Of a DNA stretch of 11,908 nucleotides, positions 1 to 7,464 are shown one piece after another. The DNA lies in NCBI GenBank assembly GCA_025928435.1, contig JAICJM010000119.1, positions 1 through 11,908 on the forward strand, read 5' to 3'. The stretch's first letter is position 1; each line of letters opens with the position of its first letter. This stretch comes from Thermoleophilia bacterium (GTDB taxonomy: Bacteria > Actinomycetota > Thermoleophilia > Gaiellales > JAICJC01). The notes under the pieces were generated by a model. That model was not told the DNA's origin, searched no databases, and worked only from the letters and a program-made list of their open reading frames with translations. The position numbers and the translations under genes are program-made.

Positions 1-1
1 G

Positions 2-1294
2 CACGCGGTGTTCGTGCTGTGCACGACCGAGATGGCGGCGATGCTGCCGACGATCCGCAGCCGCTGCCAGCGCTTCGCGTTCGCCCGGCCCGGCCTGCCC
101 GAGATCTCGACGGTGCTGCACCGCATCGCGCGGGCGGAGTCGATCGAGATCGAGCCCGCCGCCGTCACGATGATCGCGCGCGCCGCGGGAGGCAGCTTCC
201 GCGACGCCGTGTCCGCGCTCGACCAGCTGGCGACGGCCTGCCCTGACGCGATCACCGTCGCAGCCGTCCGCGACCTGCTCGGCACGACCGACGCCGAGGT
301 GCTTCTGCGGGCCGTCGACCTGGTCGCCGACGGGGACGCCGCGGGATGCCTGCGGCTCGTCGACGAGCAGGCCGACGCGGGCACCGACCTCGGCATGCTC
401 GTGAGCGACCTGCTCGGCCATCTGCGCTTCGTCTTCCTGAACCAGCAGCTCGGGGAGCTCCCGGCCGACGCGCCGCTGACCGAGGACGAGCGCGCCCGCA
501 TCGGCGCCCAGTCCGGCCGGATCAGCCCGGGCGCCGTCCACCGGCTCGTCGACATGCTGCGCGACGTGCTCGAGCAGGTGCGCGAGGGTTCAGATCCGCG
601 CCTGCCGCTCGAGCTCGCGCTCGTCCGCGTCTGCCGGCCGGCCGCCGACCTGTCGATCGACGCGCTCGAGCAGCGCATCTCGGCGCTCGAGTCCGGCGCC
701 GGCGGTGCGGCTCCTGCCCCCGCTCCTGCCCCTGCTCCTGCTCCTGCCCCTGCCCGTGCTCCTGCTTCCGCACCCGCTTCCGCCGCCGCTCCGGCTCCCC
801 CGCCGCCGGCACCCGCAGCGGAGGTCGCCCCTGCGGCCGCCGATCCCGGGCCGCCCGACCCGCCGCCGGAGCCGCCGCCCCCCTCGGCGTCGACCGCCGC
901 CGTGAGGGCTCCCGACCTGGAGGCGCTGACCGCCACCTGGAGCGACGCCATCGTCCCCGAGATCGGCCGCCGCTCGATGCCACTCCAATCGCTCATGCAG
1001 TACGCCAGCCCGCGTGCGCTCGGCGACGGCGAGATCGTGCTCGCCTTCCCCCGCTCGCACCAGTTCGCGCTCACCACCGCCGACTCGCCGCCCAACCGCG
1101 AGGTCCTGGAGGAGGTGCTGGGCCAGGCCGTCGGCGGCCCGGTCCGGGTGCGGCTCGAGGTGGCGGCCGCCGAGGCAGAGGCCGAGGCGGAGGGGCCCAC
1201 AGCCGAGGAGGAGCCGGAGCCGATCGACGAGGACGATCTGCTGACGGAGCTCAAGGAGAAGTTCGACGCCCGCGAGATCGAGGAGCGAAGGTGA
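2..1294 (+). CDS. dnaX: DNA polymerase III subunit gamma/tau, 3' part (5' end outside window)
   Basis: DnaX is the ATPase of the clamp loader that places the beta clamp on primed DNA and bridges polymerase and helicase. The window enters inside the AAA+ module, so Walker A, the zinc-binding insert and Walker B lie upstream. Visible in order: a sensor-1 strand with FVLCTTE (about nt 8-31), TIRSRCQRF (about nt 50-76) with the SRC arginine finger, and the sensor-2 helix GGSFRDAVSALDQL (nt 188-229). The collar domain III follows to about nt 700. Next come a long Ala/Pro-rich linker (about nt 700-905) and a C-terminal domain (about nt 908-1170) of the kind seen in actinobacterial tau, then an acidic tail. 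The TGA stop overlaps the GTG start of ybaB (GTGA), and dnaX-ybaB-recR is a classic conserved order. TTEMAAML is slightly unusual where most homologues read TTEP. No E. coli-like A-rich slippery site for gamma production is visible in this part. Confidence 0.95.
   Translation, partial: HAVFVLCTTEMAAMLPTIRSRCQRFAFARPGLPEISTVLHRIARAESIEIEPAAVTMIARAAGGSFRDAVSALDQLATACPDAITVAAVRDLLGTTDAEVLLRAVDLVADGDAAGCLRLVDEQADAGTDLGMLVSDLLGHLRFVFLNQQLGELPADAPLTEDERARIGAQSGRISPGAVHRLVDMLRDVLEQVREGSDPRLPLELALVRVCRPAADLSIDALEQRISALESGAGGAAPAPAPAPAPAPAPARAPASAPASAAAPAPPPPAPAAEVAPAAADPGPPDPPPEPPPPSASTAAVRAPDLEALTATWSDAIVPEIGRRSMPLQSLMQYASPRALGDGEIVLAFPRSHQFALTTADSPPNREVLEEVLGQAVGGPVRVRLEVAAAEAEAEAEGPTAEEEPEPIDEDDLLTELKEKFDAREIEERR
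710..769 (+). repeat. degenerate hexanucleotide repeat encoding the DnaX Ala-Pro linker
   Basis: About ten units of GCTCCT/GCCCCT read in frame as Ala-Pro. The + strand here is almost entirely C, T and single G residues. The units use GCT and CCT codons, which are uncommon in this very GC-rich region where GCC, GCG and CCG dominate. That points to microsatellite-style expansion rather than ordinary codon selection. The linker joins the clamp-loader part of DnaX to its C-terminal domain, where flexibility and length variation are tolerated. Confidence 0.75.
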
Positions 1295-1614
1295 CGAAAA
1301 TCGACCCGCAGAAGATGATGGCCCAGCTGGGCAAGATGCAGGAGCAGATGGCCCAGGCGCAGGAGGATCTGAAGACCGCATACGTCGAGCACAGCGCCGG
1401 CGGCGGCGCCGTGACGGTGAAGGCGTCCGGCTCGCTCGAGATCGTCGACATCCAGATCAAGCCCGAGGCGATCGACCCGGACGATCCCGAGATGCTCCAG
1501 GACCTGCTCGTCTCGGCCGTGAACGGCGCCATCGCCGCGGCCCAGCAGCTGCAGCAGCAGAAGATGATGGGCCAGCTCGGCGGCCTCGGCGGCCTCGGGC
1601 TCCCGGGGATGTAA
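1291..1614 (+). CDS. ybaB: YbaB/EbfC family nucleoid-associated DNA-binding protein
   Basis: Small dimeric DNA-binding protein of the YbaB/EbfC family, thought to help organise the nucleoid or assist recombination. The product is 107 residues, normal for the family. It has an N-terminal amphipathic helix rich in Met/Gln/Lys (KMMAQLGKMQEQMAQAQEDL, residues 8-27) and a central strand region with GGGAVTVKASG followed by LEIVDIQIKPEAI. A helix with LQDLLVSAVNGAIAAAQQ and a Gly/Leu/Met-rich tail complete it. The start is GTG at 1291, with GAGGAG at 1280-1285 five bases upstream, and it overlaps the dnaX stop as GTGA. This start gives the family's usual N-terminus. It lies between dnaX and recR as in most bacteria. 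The last base of its TAA stop is the first base of the inverted-repeat element that follows. Confidence 0.95.
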   Translation: MTKIDPQKMMAQLGKMQEQMAQAQEDLKTAYVEHSAGGGAVTVKASGSLEIVDIQIKPEAIDPDDPEMLQDLLVSAVNGAIAAAQQLQQQKMMGQLGGLGGLGLPGM

Positions 1615-1774
1615 GTGCTCCGTCCCGGGAGTCTCACGCGCTCGGGCGGCTGCAAATCGTCGCCTGGCGGCGTTCTCGGTCGTCCCGATATGTCCGATAT
1701 CGGGCCTCCCTGCGTCCTTGCCGTGCTCGATTTTCGCTCGCCCGATCATCACTGGCCCCCCGGGACGGAGCACT
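1614..1774. repeat. 161-bp intergenic element with perfect 16-bp terminal inverted repeats
   Basis: This element fills nearly all of the ybaB-recR gap (1615-1782). Its left end AGTGCTCCGTCCCGGG (1614-1629) is the exact reverse complement of its right end CCCGGGACGGAGCACT (1759-1774). The interior holds a second perfect palindrome (1684-1704) and A/T-containing patches (CAAAT, GATAT, GATTTT) unlike the neighbouring coding DNA. The form fits a miniature inverted-repeat (MITE-like or REP-like) dispersed element or a structured RNA. No target-site duplication is evident. Dispersal in the genome is inference and cannot be seen from one copy. The symmetry itself is seen directly. Confidence 0.75.
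1684..1704. other. perfect hairpin inside the intergenic element
   Basis: CCCGATAT (1684-1691) and ATATCGGG (1697-1704) form an 8-bp perfect stem with a 5-nt loop, GTCCG. There is no T-run after it on either strand, so a canonical intrinsic terminator is unlikely. It lies near the middle of the 161-bp element and could be an apical stem of a larger fold closed by the terminal repeats. Confidence 0.6.
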
Positions 1775-1782
1775 AGCGCTCG

Positions 1783-2373
1783 GTGTACGCCCCGTCGGTC
1801 GACAACCTGATCGTCCAGCTCGCACGCCTGCCCGGGGTCGGCCGCCGCACCGCCCAGCGGCTCGCGTTCCACCTCCTGAAGGCCTCCGAGGCCGACGCGC
1901 TCGCGCTCGCCGACGCGATCCGCGAGGTGAAGGAGCGGATCGGCTTCTGCACCGAGTGCGGGAACCTGGCCGAGGAGCCCCTCTGCACGATCTGCGCCGA
2001 CGCCCGCCGCGACCGGTCGCTGATCTGCGTCGTCGAGGACCCCTCCGACCTGGTGGCGCTCGAGCGCACGCACGAGTACCGCGGCCTCTACCACGTCCTC
2101 GGCGGGGCGCTCTCCCCCATCGACGGCGTCGATCCCGAGCACCTGCGCATCGCCGAGCTCGTCGCGCGCGTCGAGCGCGGGGGCGTGGCCGAGGTGCTGC
2201 TCGCGACCAACCCGACCATGACGGGCGAGGCGACGGCGGCGTTCCTGGCCGACCGTTTGCGCGATCGTACGCGGGTGACCCGGCTCGCCAGCGGGCTGCC
2301 GGTGGGCGGGGATCTGGAGTATGCGGACGAGGTGACGCTGGGGCGGGCCCTGGCGGGAAGGAGAGAGATGTGA
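1783..2373 (+). CDS. recR: recombination mediator protein RecR
   Basis: RecR works with RecO (and RecF) to load RecA on SSB-coated single-stranded DNA during gap repair. The 196-residue product has the usual family length. Visible parts: a helix-hairpin-helix (LARLPGVGRRTAQRLAFHLL, residues 13-32), a C4 zinc finger (Cys56, Cys59, Cys68, Cys71) and a TOPRIM domain (about residues 79-172) with VVEDPSD and LLATNPTMTGEATA. A conserved C-terminal stretch GLPVGGDLEYADEVTLGRAL follows. The GTG start gives the expected MYAP N-terminus. The only Shine-Dalgarno-like bases, GGAG at 1767-1770, lie 12 nt upstream and fall inside the right arm of the inverted-repeat element. The 3' end overlaps the next gene as GTGA and carries that gene's ribosome binding site. 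Confidence 0.96.
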   Translation: MYAPSVDNLIVQLARLPGVGRRTAQRLAFHLLKASEADALALADAIREVKERIGFCTECGNLAEEPLCTICADARRDRSLICVVEDPSDLVALERTHEYRGLYHVLGGALSPIDGVDPEHLRIAELVARVERGGVAEVLLATNPTMTGEATAAFLADRLRDRTRVTRLASGLPVGGDLEYADEVTLGRALAGRREM

Positions 2374-3773
2374 GCGCCGAGCGCGAGCCCTACGCCGATC
2401 AGGCGACCGGCGACCCCGCGGCGATGTACGCCGTCACCCCCGAGATCGAGGCGGCCGCCCAGGGCGTCTTCGACTACGCGCGCGAGCGTCTGCACGCGCG
2501 GCCGCGCGACTTCGCGACGGCGCGCACGCCGGCCGAGATGGCGACGGCGGCCGGGGAGACGGTGACCGAGGACGGAATCGGCGCCGAGGCCGCGCTGCGA
2601 CTCTTCGCCGAGACGCTCGCACCCGCCAGCGTCCCGGTCGAGAACCCGCGTTTCCTCGCGTTCATCCCCACGGCCCCCACGCCGGCGGCCAAGCTCTTCG
2701 ACATGGCGCTCTCGGCGACGCCGATGTATGCCGGCAGCTGGCGCAGCTCCGCCGGGTCGGTGTACGCCGAGAACCAGGCCCTGCGCTGGCTGGCCGACCT
2801 GGCCGGCCTGCCGGCCGATGCGGGCGGGTGCTTCGTCCAGGGCGGCACGGTCGGAAACCTGTCCGCGCTCGTGTCGGCGCGGCACGCGTACCGAGCCGAG
2901 CACGGCCGCGGCGGCGCCCCGCTGCGCGTGGCGGCGACCGGCCAGGCCCACTCGTCCGTGGCCCAGGCGCTCGACGTGATGGACGTCGGCCTGCTCGAGG
3001 TCGAGCCCGACGCGCGCGGCCGCATGACCGGCCCGGCGCTCGAGGCGGCGCTCGCCCGCGACGGCGGCGAGGGCGTCTTCGCCGTGGCCGCGACCGGCGG
3101 CACGACCAACCTGGGCGTGATCGACGATCTGGCCGGGATCGCCGACGTCTGCGCCCGCCGGAGCCTGTGGCTGCACGTCGACGCGGCCTACGGCGGCGCG
3201 GGCCTCGCGGCCCCGTCCGTGCGGCCGCGGTTCGACGGCATCGAGCGGTGCGACTCGTTCATCGTCGACCCGCACAAGTGGCTCTTCGCCCCGTTCGACA
3301 GCTGCGCGCTGCTCTACCGCCGGCCGGAGGTGGCCCAGGCGGCCCACCGCCAGCACGCCGGCTATCTGGATGCCGCCCGGGTGGGCGCCGACTGGAACCC
3401 GTCGGACTACGCCATCCACCTCACCCGCCGCGCCCGCGGGCTGCCGTTCTGGTTCTCGCTGGCGGTCCACGGCACGCGCGCCTACACCGAGGCGGTCGAG
3501 GGGACCCTGCGCGTGGCGCGCGAGGCGCGGGACGAGATCGAGCGCCGCGACTACCTCGAGCTCGCGAACGACACCGACCTGACCGTGCTCTGCATCCGCC
3601 GGGTCGGCTGGACGGCCGACGACTACCGCAGCTGGAGCGCGCGCAACCTCGAGGACGGCCTCGCCCTGGTCACACCGACCGAGCTCGACGGCGAGATCAT
3701 GACCCGCATCTGCATCCTCAACCCGCGCACCACGGTCGCCGACGTCGCCGCGATCCTGGACACACTGGCCTGA
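2370..3773 (+). CDS. PLP-dependent group II decarboxylase, copy A
   Basis: Fold-type I pyridoxal-phosphate enzyme of the glutamate/histidine/tyrosine/aromatic-L-amino-acid decarboxylase family, predicted to remove CO2 from an amino acid and yield an amine. The product is 467 residues, near the family norm of about 480. Motifs: NPRFLAFIPTAP early in the large domain, [13 protein letters not shown] (phosphate-binding region), an HSS site for the His that stacks on [12 protein letters not shown] (His269, Asp271 for the pyridine nitrogen) and DPHKWLF with the Schiff-base Lys303. The start is GTG 2370, with AAGGAG at 2358-2363 six bases upstream, overlapping the recR stop as GTGA. An in-frame ATG further in (MYAVTPEIE) is a weaker alternative. 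The substrate cannot be read from the motifs. Proximity to lysC suggests aspartate-family chemistry only weakly. Copy B lies 28 nt downstream. Confidence 0.9.
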   Translation: MSAEREPYADQATGDPAAMYAVTPEIEAAAQGVFDYARERLHARPRDFATARTPAEMATAAGETVTEDGIGAEAALRLFAETLAPASVPVENPRFLAFIPTAPTPAAKLFDMALSATPMYAGSWRSSAGSVYAENQALRWLADLAGLPADAGGCFVQGGTVGNLSALVSARHAYRAEHGRGGAPLRVAATGQAHSSVAQALDVMDVGLLEVEPDARGRMTGPALEAALARDGGEGVFAVAATGGTTNLGVIDDLAGIADVCARRSLWLHVDAAYGGAGLAAPSVRPRFDGIERCDSFIVDPHKWLFAPFDSCALLYRRPEVAQAAHRQHAGYLDAARVGADWNPSDYAIHLTRRARGLPFWFSLAVHGTRAYTEAVEGTLRVAREARDEIERRDYLELANDTDLTVLCIRRVGWTADDYRSWSARNLEDGLALVTPTELDGEIMTRICILNPRTTVADVAAILDTLA

Positions 3774-3801
3774 CCCGGCCGCGCCCGCGGCGACCATCGC
3801 C

Positions 3802-5172
3802 ATGCCCGATCCGACGTCCATGCACCGCTACAGCGACGAGACCGAGCGGGTCGCCCAGGCGGCCCTCGCGTACGCGCGCGAGCGCCTGCGCCTCCATCCC
3901 GTCCCGCTGGACGGCCCGCGCACGCAGGCGGAGCTGGAGGCGGCCGCCGGCCAGACGATCACGCCCGTCGGCCTCGGCGGCGAGGCGGCCCTGCGCCTCT
4001 TCGCCGACGTCCTCGCCCGCGCGACGGTCTCGGTCGACAACCCCCGCTACCTGGCGTTCATCCCCGCCGCCCCGACGGAGTCGGCGACGCTCTTCGACCT
4101 CGTCGTCGCGGCGTCGTCGATCTACGACGGGAGCTGGCTCGAGGCCGCCGGCGCGACCTACGCCGAGAATCAGGCGCTGCGATGGGTGGCAGACCTGGCC
4201 GGGCTCCCGGAGGACGCCGGCGGGTGCTTCGTCCAGGGCGGCACCGTCGGCAACCTGTCGGCGCTCGTGGCCGCGCGCCACGCCTTTCTGGCGCAGCGGG
4301 GCGGACGCCCCGAGGGACGGCTGCAGGTGGCGGCCACGGACGAGGTGCACTCGTCGATCGTGACCGCCGCCCGGGTGATGGACGTGGACGTGATCGGCGT
4401 CGTCACCGACGAGGGCGGGCGGATGACCACCGCGGCGCTCGAGGCGGCGCTCGCGGACGGCGCCGGGGACGGCCTCTTCGCCGCCGTGGCGACCGCCGGC
4501 ACGACCAACCTCGGGGTGATCGACGACCTGGCCGGGATCGCGGACGTGTGCGAGCGGCGCGGGATCTGGTTCCACGTCGACGCGGCCTACGGGGGCGCGG
4601 CGCTCGCGGCACCGTCCGTGCGCGCCCGGTTCGACGGCATCGAGCGGTGCGACTCTTTCATCGTCGACCCGCACAAGTGGCTGTTCGCCCCGTACGACTG
4701 CTGCGCCCTCGTCTACCGGCGGCCTGAGCTCGCCCTGGCGGCGCACGCGCAGCACGCCGGGTACCTCGAGCCGCTGCAGGGCGGCACGGAGTGGAACGCC
4801 TCCGACTACGCCGTGCACCTCAGCCGGCGCTCCCGCGGCCTGCCGTTCTGGTTCTCGCTCGCCGCCCACGGCACGGACGCCTACCGCGAGGCGATCGAGC
4901 ACACGCTCACGGTCGCGCGCGGCGCCCGGGCCGAGATCGAGGCGCGCCCCTACCTCGAGCTCGTGAACGATCCCGACCTGACCGTGCTGTGCATCCGGCG
5001 CCCGGGCTGGGGGCCGGACGACTACCGCGACTGGGGCGCCCGGCTGCTCGCGGAGGGCACCGCGTTCATCACGCCGACGACGGTCGCCGGCGAGGTCGTG
5101 ACCCGGATCGCGATCGTCAACCCGCGCACCACGCGGGCGGATATCGCCGCCATCCTGGATACCATGGCGTGA
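3802..5172 (+). CDS. PLP-dependent group II decarboxylase, copy B
   Basis: Second decarboxylase of the same family, 456 residues, co-linear with copy A over the whole length and by eye about two-thirds identical, so the pair is a tandem duplication. It keeps [25 protein letters not shown], the HSS site, FHVDAAYGG (His258, Asp260) and DPHKWLF with Lys292, so it should be catalytically competent. Differences in the N-terminal third (MYAGSW in A, IYDGSW in B; TGQAHSS in A, TDEVHSS in B) could change substrate choice. The ATG at 3802 has no clear Shine-Dalgarno sequence; ATG 3820 is an alternative start. The stop overlaps the lysC ATG by one base (TGATG), implying coupled translation with the aspartate pathway. 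Confidence 0.9.
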   Translation: MPDPTSMHRYSDETERVAQAALAYARERLRLHPVPLDGPRTQAELEAAAGQTITPVGLGGEAALRLFADVLARATVSVDNPRYLAFIPAAPTESATLFDLVVAASSIYDGSWLEAAGATYAENQALRWVADLAGLPEDAGGCFVQGGTVGNLSALVAARHAFLAQRGGRPEGRLQVAATDEVHSSIVTAARVMDVDVIGVVTDEGGRMTTAALEAALADGAGDGLFAAVATAGTTNLGVIDDLAGIADVCERRGIWFHVDAAYGGAALAAPSVRARFDGIERCDSFIVDPHKWLFAPYDCCALVYRRPELALAAHAQHAGYLEPLQGGTEWNASDYAVHLSRRSRGLPFWFSLAAHGTDAYREAIEHTLTVARGARAEIEARPYLELVNDPDLTVLCIRRPGWGPDDYRDWGARLLAEGTAFITPTTVAGEVVTRIAIVNPRTTRADIAAILDTMA

Positions 5173-6437
5173 TGGCCCAGCCGGAACCGCAGGCCGCTCC
5201 CGGCCGAGTCCTCGTGATGAAGTTCGGCGGCACGTCCGTCGCCGACGCGGACAAGATCCGCCGCGTCGCCGCGCGGCTCGTCGCCGCCCGCCTGGCCGGG
5301 CGCCGGGTCGTGGGGGTGGTCTCGGCGATGGGGCACACGACCGACCAGCTGGTCGAGCTGGCCGAGCAGGTGTCGCCGCGCCCGCACCCGCGCGAGATGG
5401 ACATGCTGCTCTCGACCGGCGAGCGGATCACGGCCGCCCTGTGCGCGATGGCGATCAACGACCTCGGCCACCACGCGGTGTCCCTGACCGGCTCGCAGGC
5501 GGGGATCGTGACCGACACGGTGCACACGAAGGCGAAGATCGTCGAGATCCGGCCCCGACGGATCTCCGAAGCGCTCGAGCGGGACGAGATCGTGCTCGTG
5601 GCCGGCTTCCAGGGCGTCTCCACCGCCTACGACGTCACCACCCTCGGCCGCGGCGGCTCGGACACGACGGCCGTGGCCCTGGCGGCGGCGCTCGACGGCG
5701 ACTGCGAGATCTACACCGACGTCGACGGCGTGTTCACGGCCGACCCGCGCATCGTGCCGGGCGCCCGCAAGCTGCGGTCGGTGTCGCCGATGGAGATGCT
5801 CGAGATGGCCGGCGCGGGCGCCCGCGTGCTGCAGCTGCGGGCGGTCGAATTCGGGCGCAACCACGGCGTTCCCATCCACGTGCGCTCGACCTTCTCCGAC
5901 GCAGACGGCACCTGGATCCGCGAAGATGCCGGGATGGAAGACGCGATCATCTCGGGGATCACGCACACGACCGACGAGGCGTACGTCACCCTGACCGACG
6001 TCCCGGACGAGCCGGGGACGGCGGCGAGCATCTTCAACGCGGTCGCGGCGGCCCACATCAACGTGGACACGATCATCCAGAACGCCGTCACCCACGGCGA
6101 CGCCGACATCACCTTCTCGGTGCCGATCGACGACCTCGAGCTGATGACCGACACGATCGAGGGCCTGTGCGCCGAGCTCGGCCTGCACTGGCGCGTCATC
6201 CGCGACGTGGCCAAGGTCAGCATGATCGGCGCCGGCATGAAGAGCAACCCGGGCGTGGCCGCGCGCATGTTCCAGGTGCTGGCCGACCGCCAGATCAACG
6301 TGCGCATGATCGCGACGTCGCCCATCAAGGTCTCCTGCGTCATCGACCGCACCAAGGTCGGCGAGGCGGTCGCGGCCCTGCACGACGCGTTCCAGGCCGA
6401 GCTCGAGGTGTCGGCGGACGGAGCGGTCGGTGTCTAG
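5172..6437 (+). CDS. lysC: aspartate kinase (aspartokinase)
   Basis: Catalyses ATP + L-aspartate to 4-phospho-L-aspartate, the committed step toward Lys, Thr, Met and diaminopimelate. The product is 421 residues, the same length as the Corynebacterium glutamicum enzyme. Motifs: [18 protein letters not shown] at the N-terminus (KFGGTS 17-22), [12 protein letters not shown] (79-90), [16 protein letters not shown] (157-171) and [16 protein letters not shown] (181-196). Two ACT domains follow (about 271-335 and 350-412), with INVDTIIQN and the [16 protein letters not shown] signature. ACT domains normally bind inhibitory Lys and/or Thr, so feedback control is expected. The ATG at 5172 shares its A with the upstream stop and has no Shine-Dalgarno sequence, suggesting termination-reinitiation. 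The gene overlaps asd by 8 nt. An internal ATG at codon 255 may give a separate regulatory subunit. Confidence 0.97.
   Translation: MAQPEPQAAPGRVLVMKFGGTSVADADKIRRVAARLVAARLAGRRVVGVVSAMGHTTDQLVELAEQVSPRPHPREMDMLLSTGERITAALCAMAINDLGHHAVSLTGSQAGIVTDTVHTKAKIVEIRPRRISEALERDEIVLVAGFQGVSTAYDVTTLGRGGSDTTAVALAAALDGDCEIYTDVDGVFTADPRIVPGARKLRSVSPMEMLEMAGAGARVLQLRAVEFGRNHGVPIHVRSTFSDADGTWIREDAGMEDAIISGITHTTDEAYVTLTDVPDEPGTAASIFNAVAAAHINVDTIIQNAVTHGDADITFSVPIDDLELMTDTIEGLCAELGLHWRVIRDVAKVSMIGAGMKSNPGVAARMFQVLADRQINVRMIATSPIKVSCVIDRTKVGEAVAALHDAFQAELEVSADGAVGV
5934..6437 (+). other. possible internal start for the aspartokinase beta (regulatory) subunit
   Basis: In-frame ATG at lysC codon 255 begins [10 protein letters not shown], which aligns with the beta-subunit start MEEAVLTGVA known from Corynebacterium, where lysC encodes alpha and beta subunits from overlapping frames. 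The resulting 167-residue protein would contain just the two ACT domains. The ribosome binding site is weak (GAAG at 5922-5925, eight bases upstream), so use of this start is uncertain. Confidence 0.45.
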
Positions 6438-7464
6438 CCCGCGCGTCGCCGTCGTCGGGGCGACCGGCGCCGTCGGGCCGGTCGTGCTCGAGGTGCTGGC
6501 CGAGCGCGGCTTCCCCGCCTCCGAGGTGGTCGCCTTCGCGTCGGCCCGGTCGGCCGGGTCGCGCGTCCCGTTCGCGGGCGGCGAACTCGAGGTGCGCGAG
6601 CTTCACGACGACTCGTTCGACGGCTTCGACCTGGCGCTGTTCTCGGCGGGCGGATCGACCTCGAAGCGCTACGCGCCCGAGGCGGTCGCCCGCGGCTGCG
6701 TCGTCGTCGACAAGTCGAGCGCCTTCCGCATGGATCCGGAGGTGCCGCTGGTCGTTCCCGAGGTGAACCCGGATGCGCTCGACGCCCATCAGGGCATCGT
6801 CTCCAACCCGAACTGCTCCACCATCCAGCTCGTCGCGGCGCTGAAGCCCCTGCACGACGCCGCCGGCCTCGCCCATGTCACCGTCGCGACCTACCAGGCC
6901 GTCTCCGGCACGGGCGCAAACGCGGTGCAGGAGCTGCACGACCAGTCCCGGGCGGTGCTCGCCGGCGAGCCGGCGGCGCCGTCCGTCTACCCGCACCAGA
7001 TCGCGTTCAACGTCCTCCCACAGTGCGACGCCTTCGAGGGCGACAGCACCACGGAGGAGACGAAGCTCGTGAACGAGACGCACAAGATCCTGGGGGACGC
7101 GAGCATCGCGATCAGCTCGACCTGCGTGCGCGTCCCGGTGTGGCGTGGCCACTCCGAGGCGGTGTGGGTCGAGACGCTCGAGCCGCTCGGCGCCGAGCGG
7201 GCGCGGTCGCTCCTGCGCGACGCGCCCGGCGTACGGGTCGTGGACGACCCGGCCGCGGGCGCCTACCCCCTTCCGTCTGCTGCGGCCGGCACCGATGATG
7301 TCCTCGTCGGACGCATCCGCGACGACGCCTCGCGCCCCAACGGGATCAGCCTGTTCGTGGTCGCCGACAACCTGCGCAAGGGCGCCGCCACGAACGGCGT
7401 CCAGATCGCCGAGCTCCTGGTTGCGCGAGGCCTCGTCCGTGTCCCCGACCGGGCGGCCGCTTGA
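6430..7464 (+). CDS. asd: aspartate-semialdehyde dehydrogenase
   Basis: Reduces 4-phospho-L-aspartate with NADPH to L-aspartate 4-semialdehyde, directly after LysC. The product is 344 residues, normal for the bacterial enzyme. Visible: the Rossmann NADP loop VVGATGAVG (residues 8-16), [11 protein letters not shown], the catalytic nucleophile Cys129 in [23 protein letters not shown], and the catalytic His241 in [11 protein letters not shown]. The C-terminal dimer region has [18 protein letters not shown]. The GTG start at 6430 lies inside the lysC 3' end (8-nt overlap) with CGGAG at 6419-6423, six bases upstream. The stop shares its last base with the next ATG (TGATG). The lysC-asd pairing is conserved across actinobacteria and confirms the pathway. 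Confidence 0.97.
   Translation: MSSPRVAVVGATGAVGPVVLEVLAERGFPASEVVAFASARSAGSRVPFAGGELEVRELHDDSFDGFDLALFSAGGSTSKRYAPEAVARGCVVVDKSSAFRMDPEVPLVVPEVNPDALDAHQGIVSNPNCSTIQLVAALKPLHDAAGLAHVTVATYQAVSGTGANAVQELHDQSRAVLAGEPAAPSVYPHQIAFNVLPQCDAFEGDSTTEETKLVNETHKILGDASIAISSTCVRVPVWRGHSEAVWVETLEPLGAERARSLLRDAPGVRVVDDPAAGAYPLPSAAAGTDDVLVGRIRDDASRPNGISLFVVADNLRKGAATNGVQIAELLVARGLVRVPDRAAA

Noticed and set aside
878..883. Run of six C in the dnaX linker as a possible slippery site for gamma-subunit production.
   Set aside because: It is short, is not a known slippery heptamer, and has no evident downstream pseudoknot or stop in the shifted frame. Known dnaX sites use A runs.
346..1614. Long open frame running across dnaX out of frame and into ybaB, which could suggest a frameshifted DnaX-YbaB fusion.
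   Set aside because: The out-of-frame part is Arg/Pro-rich, typical of shadow frames in high-GC DNA. The dnaX frame has all family motifs, and ybaB has its own start with a good ribosome binding site.
1684..1704. Hairpin after ybaB as an intrinsic terminator.
   Set aside because: No T-run follows on the + strand (CCTCCCTGC) or on the - strand, and it sits about 70 nt past the stop within a larger inverted-repeat element.
3774..3801. Short gap between the decarboxylases as a promoter or operator.
   Set aside because: At 28 bp of GC-rich sequence with no -10-like box or clear palindrome, it offers no support beyond a simple spacer.
2088..3821. Long antisense open frames opposite the decarboxylases, lysC and asd.
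   Set aside because: They mirror the codon structure of strongly supported genes on the + strand, have low-complexity Arg/Val/Gly/Asp composition and show no domain motifs.
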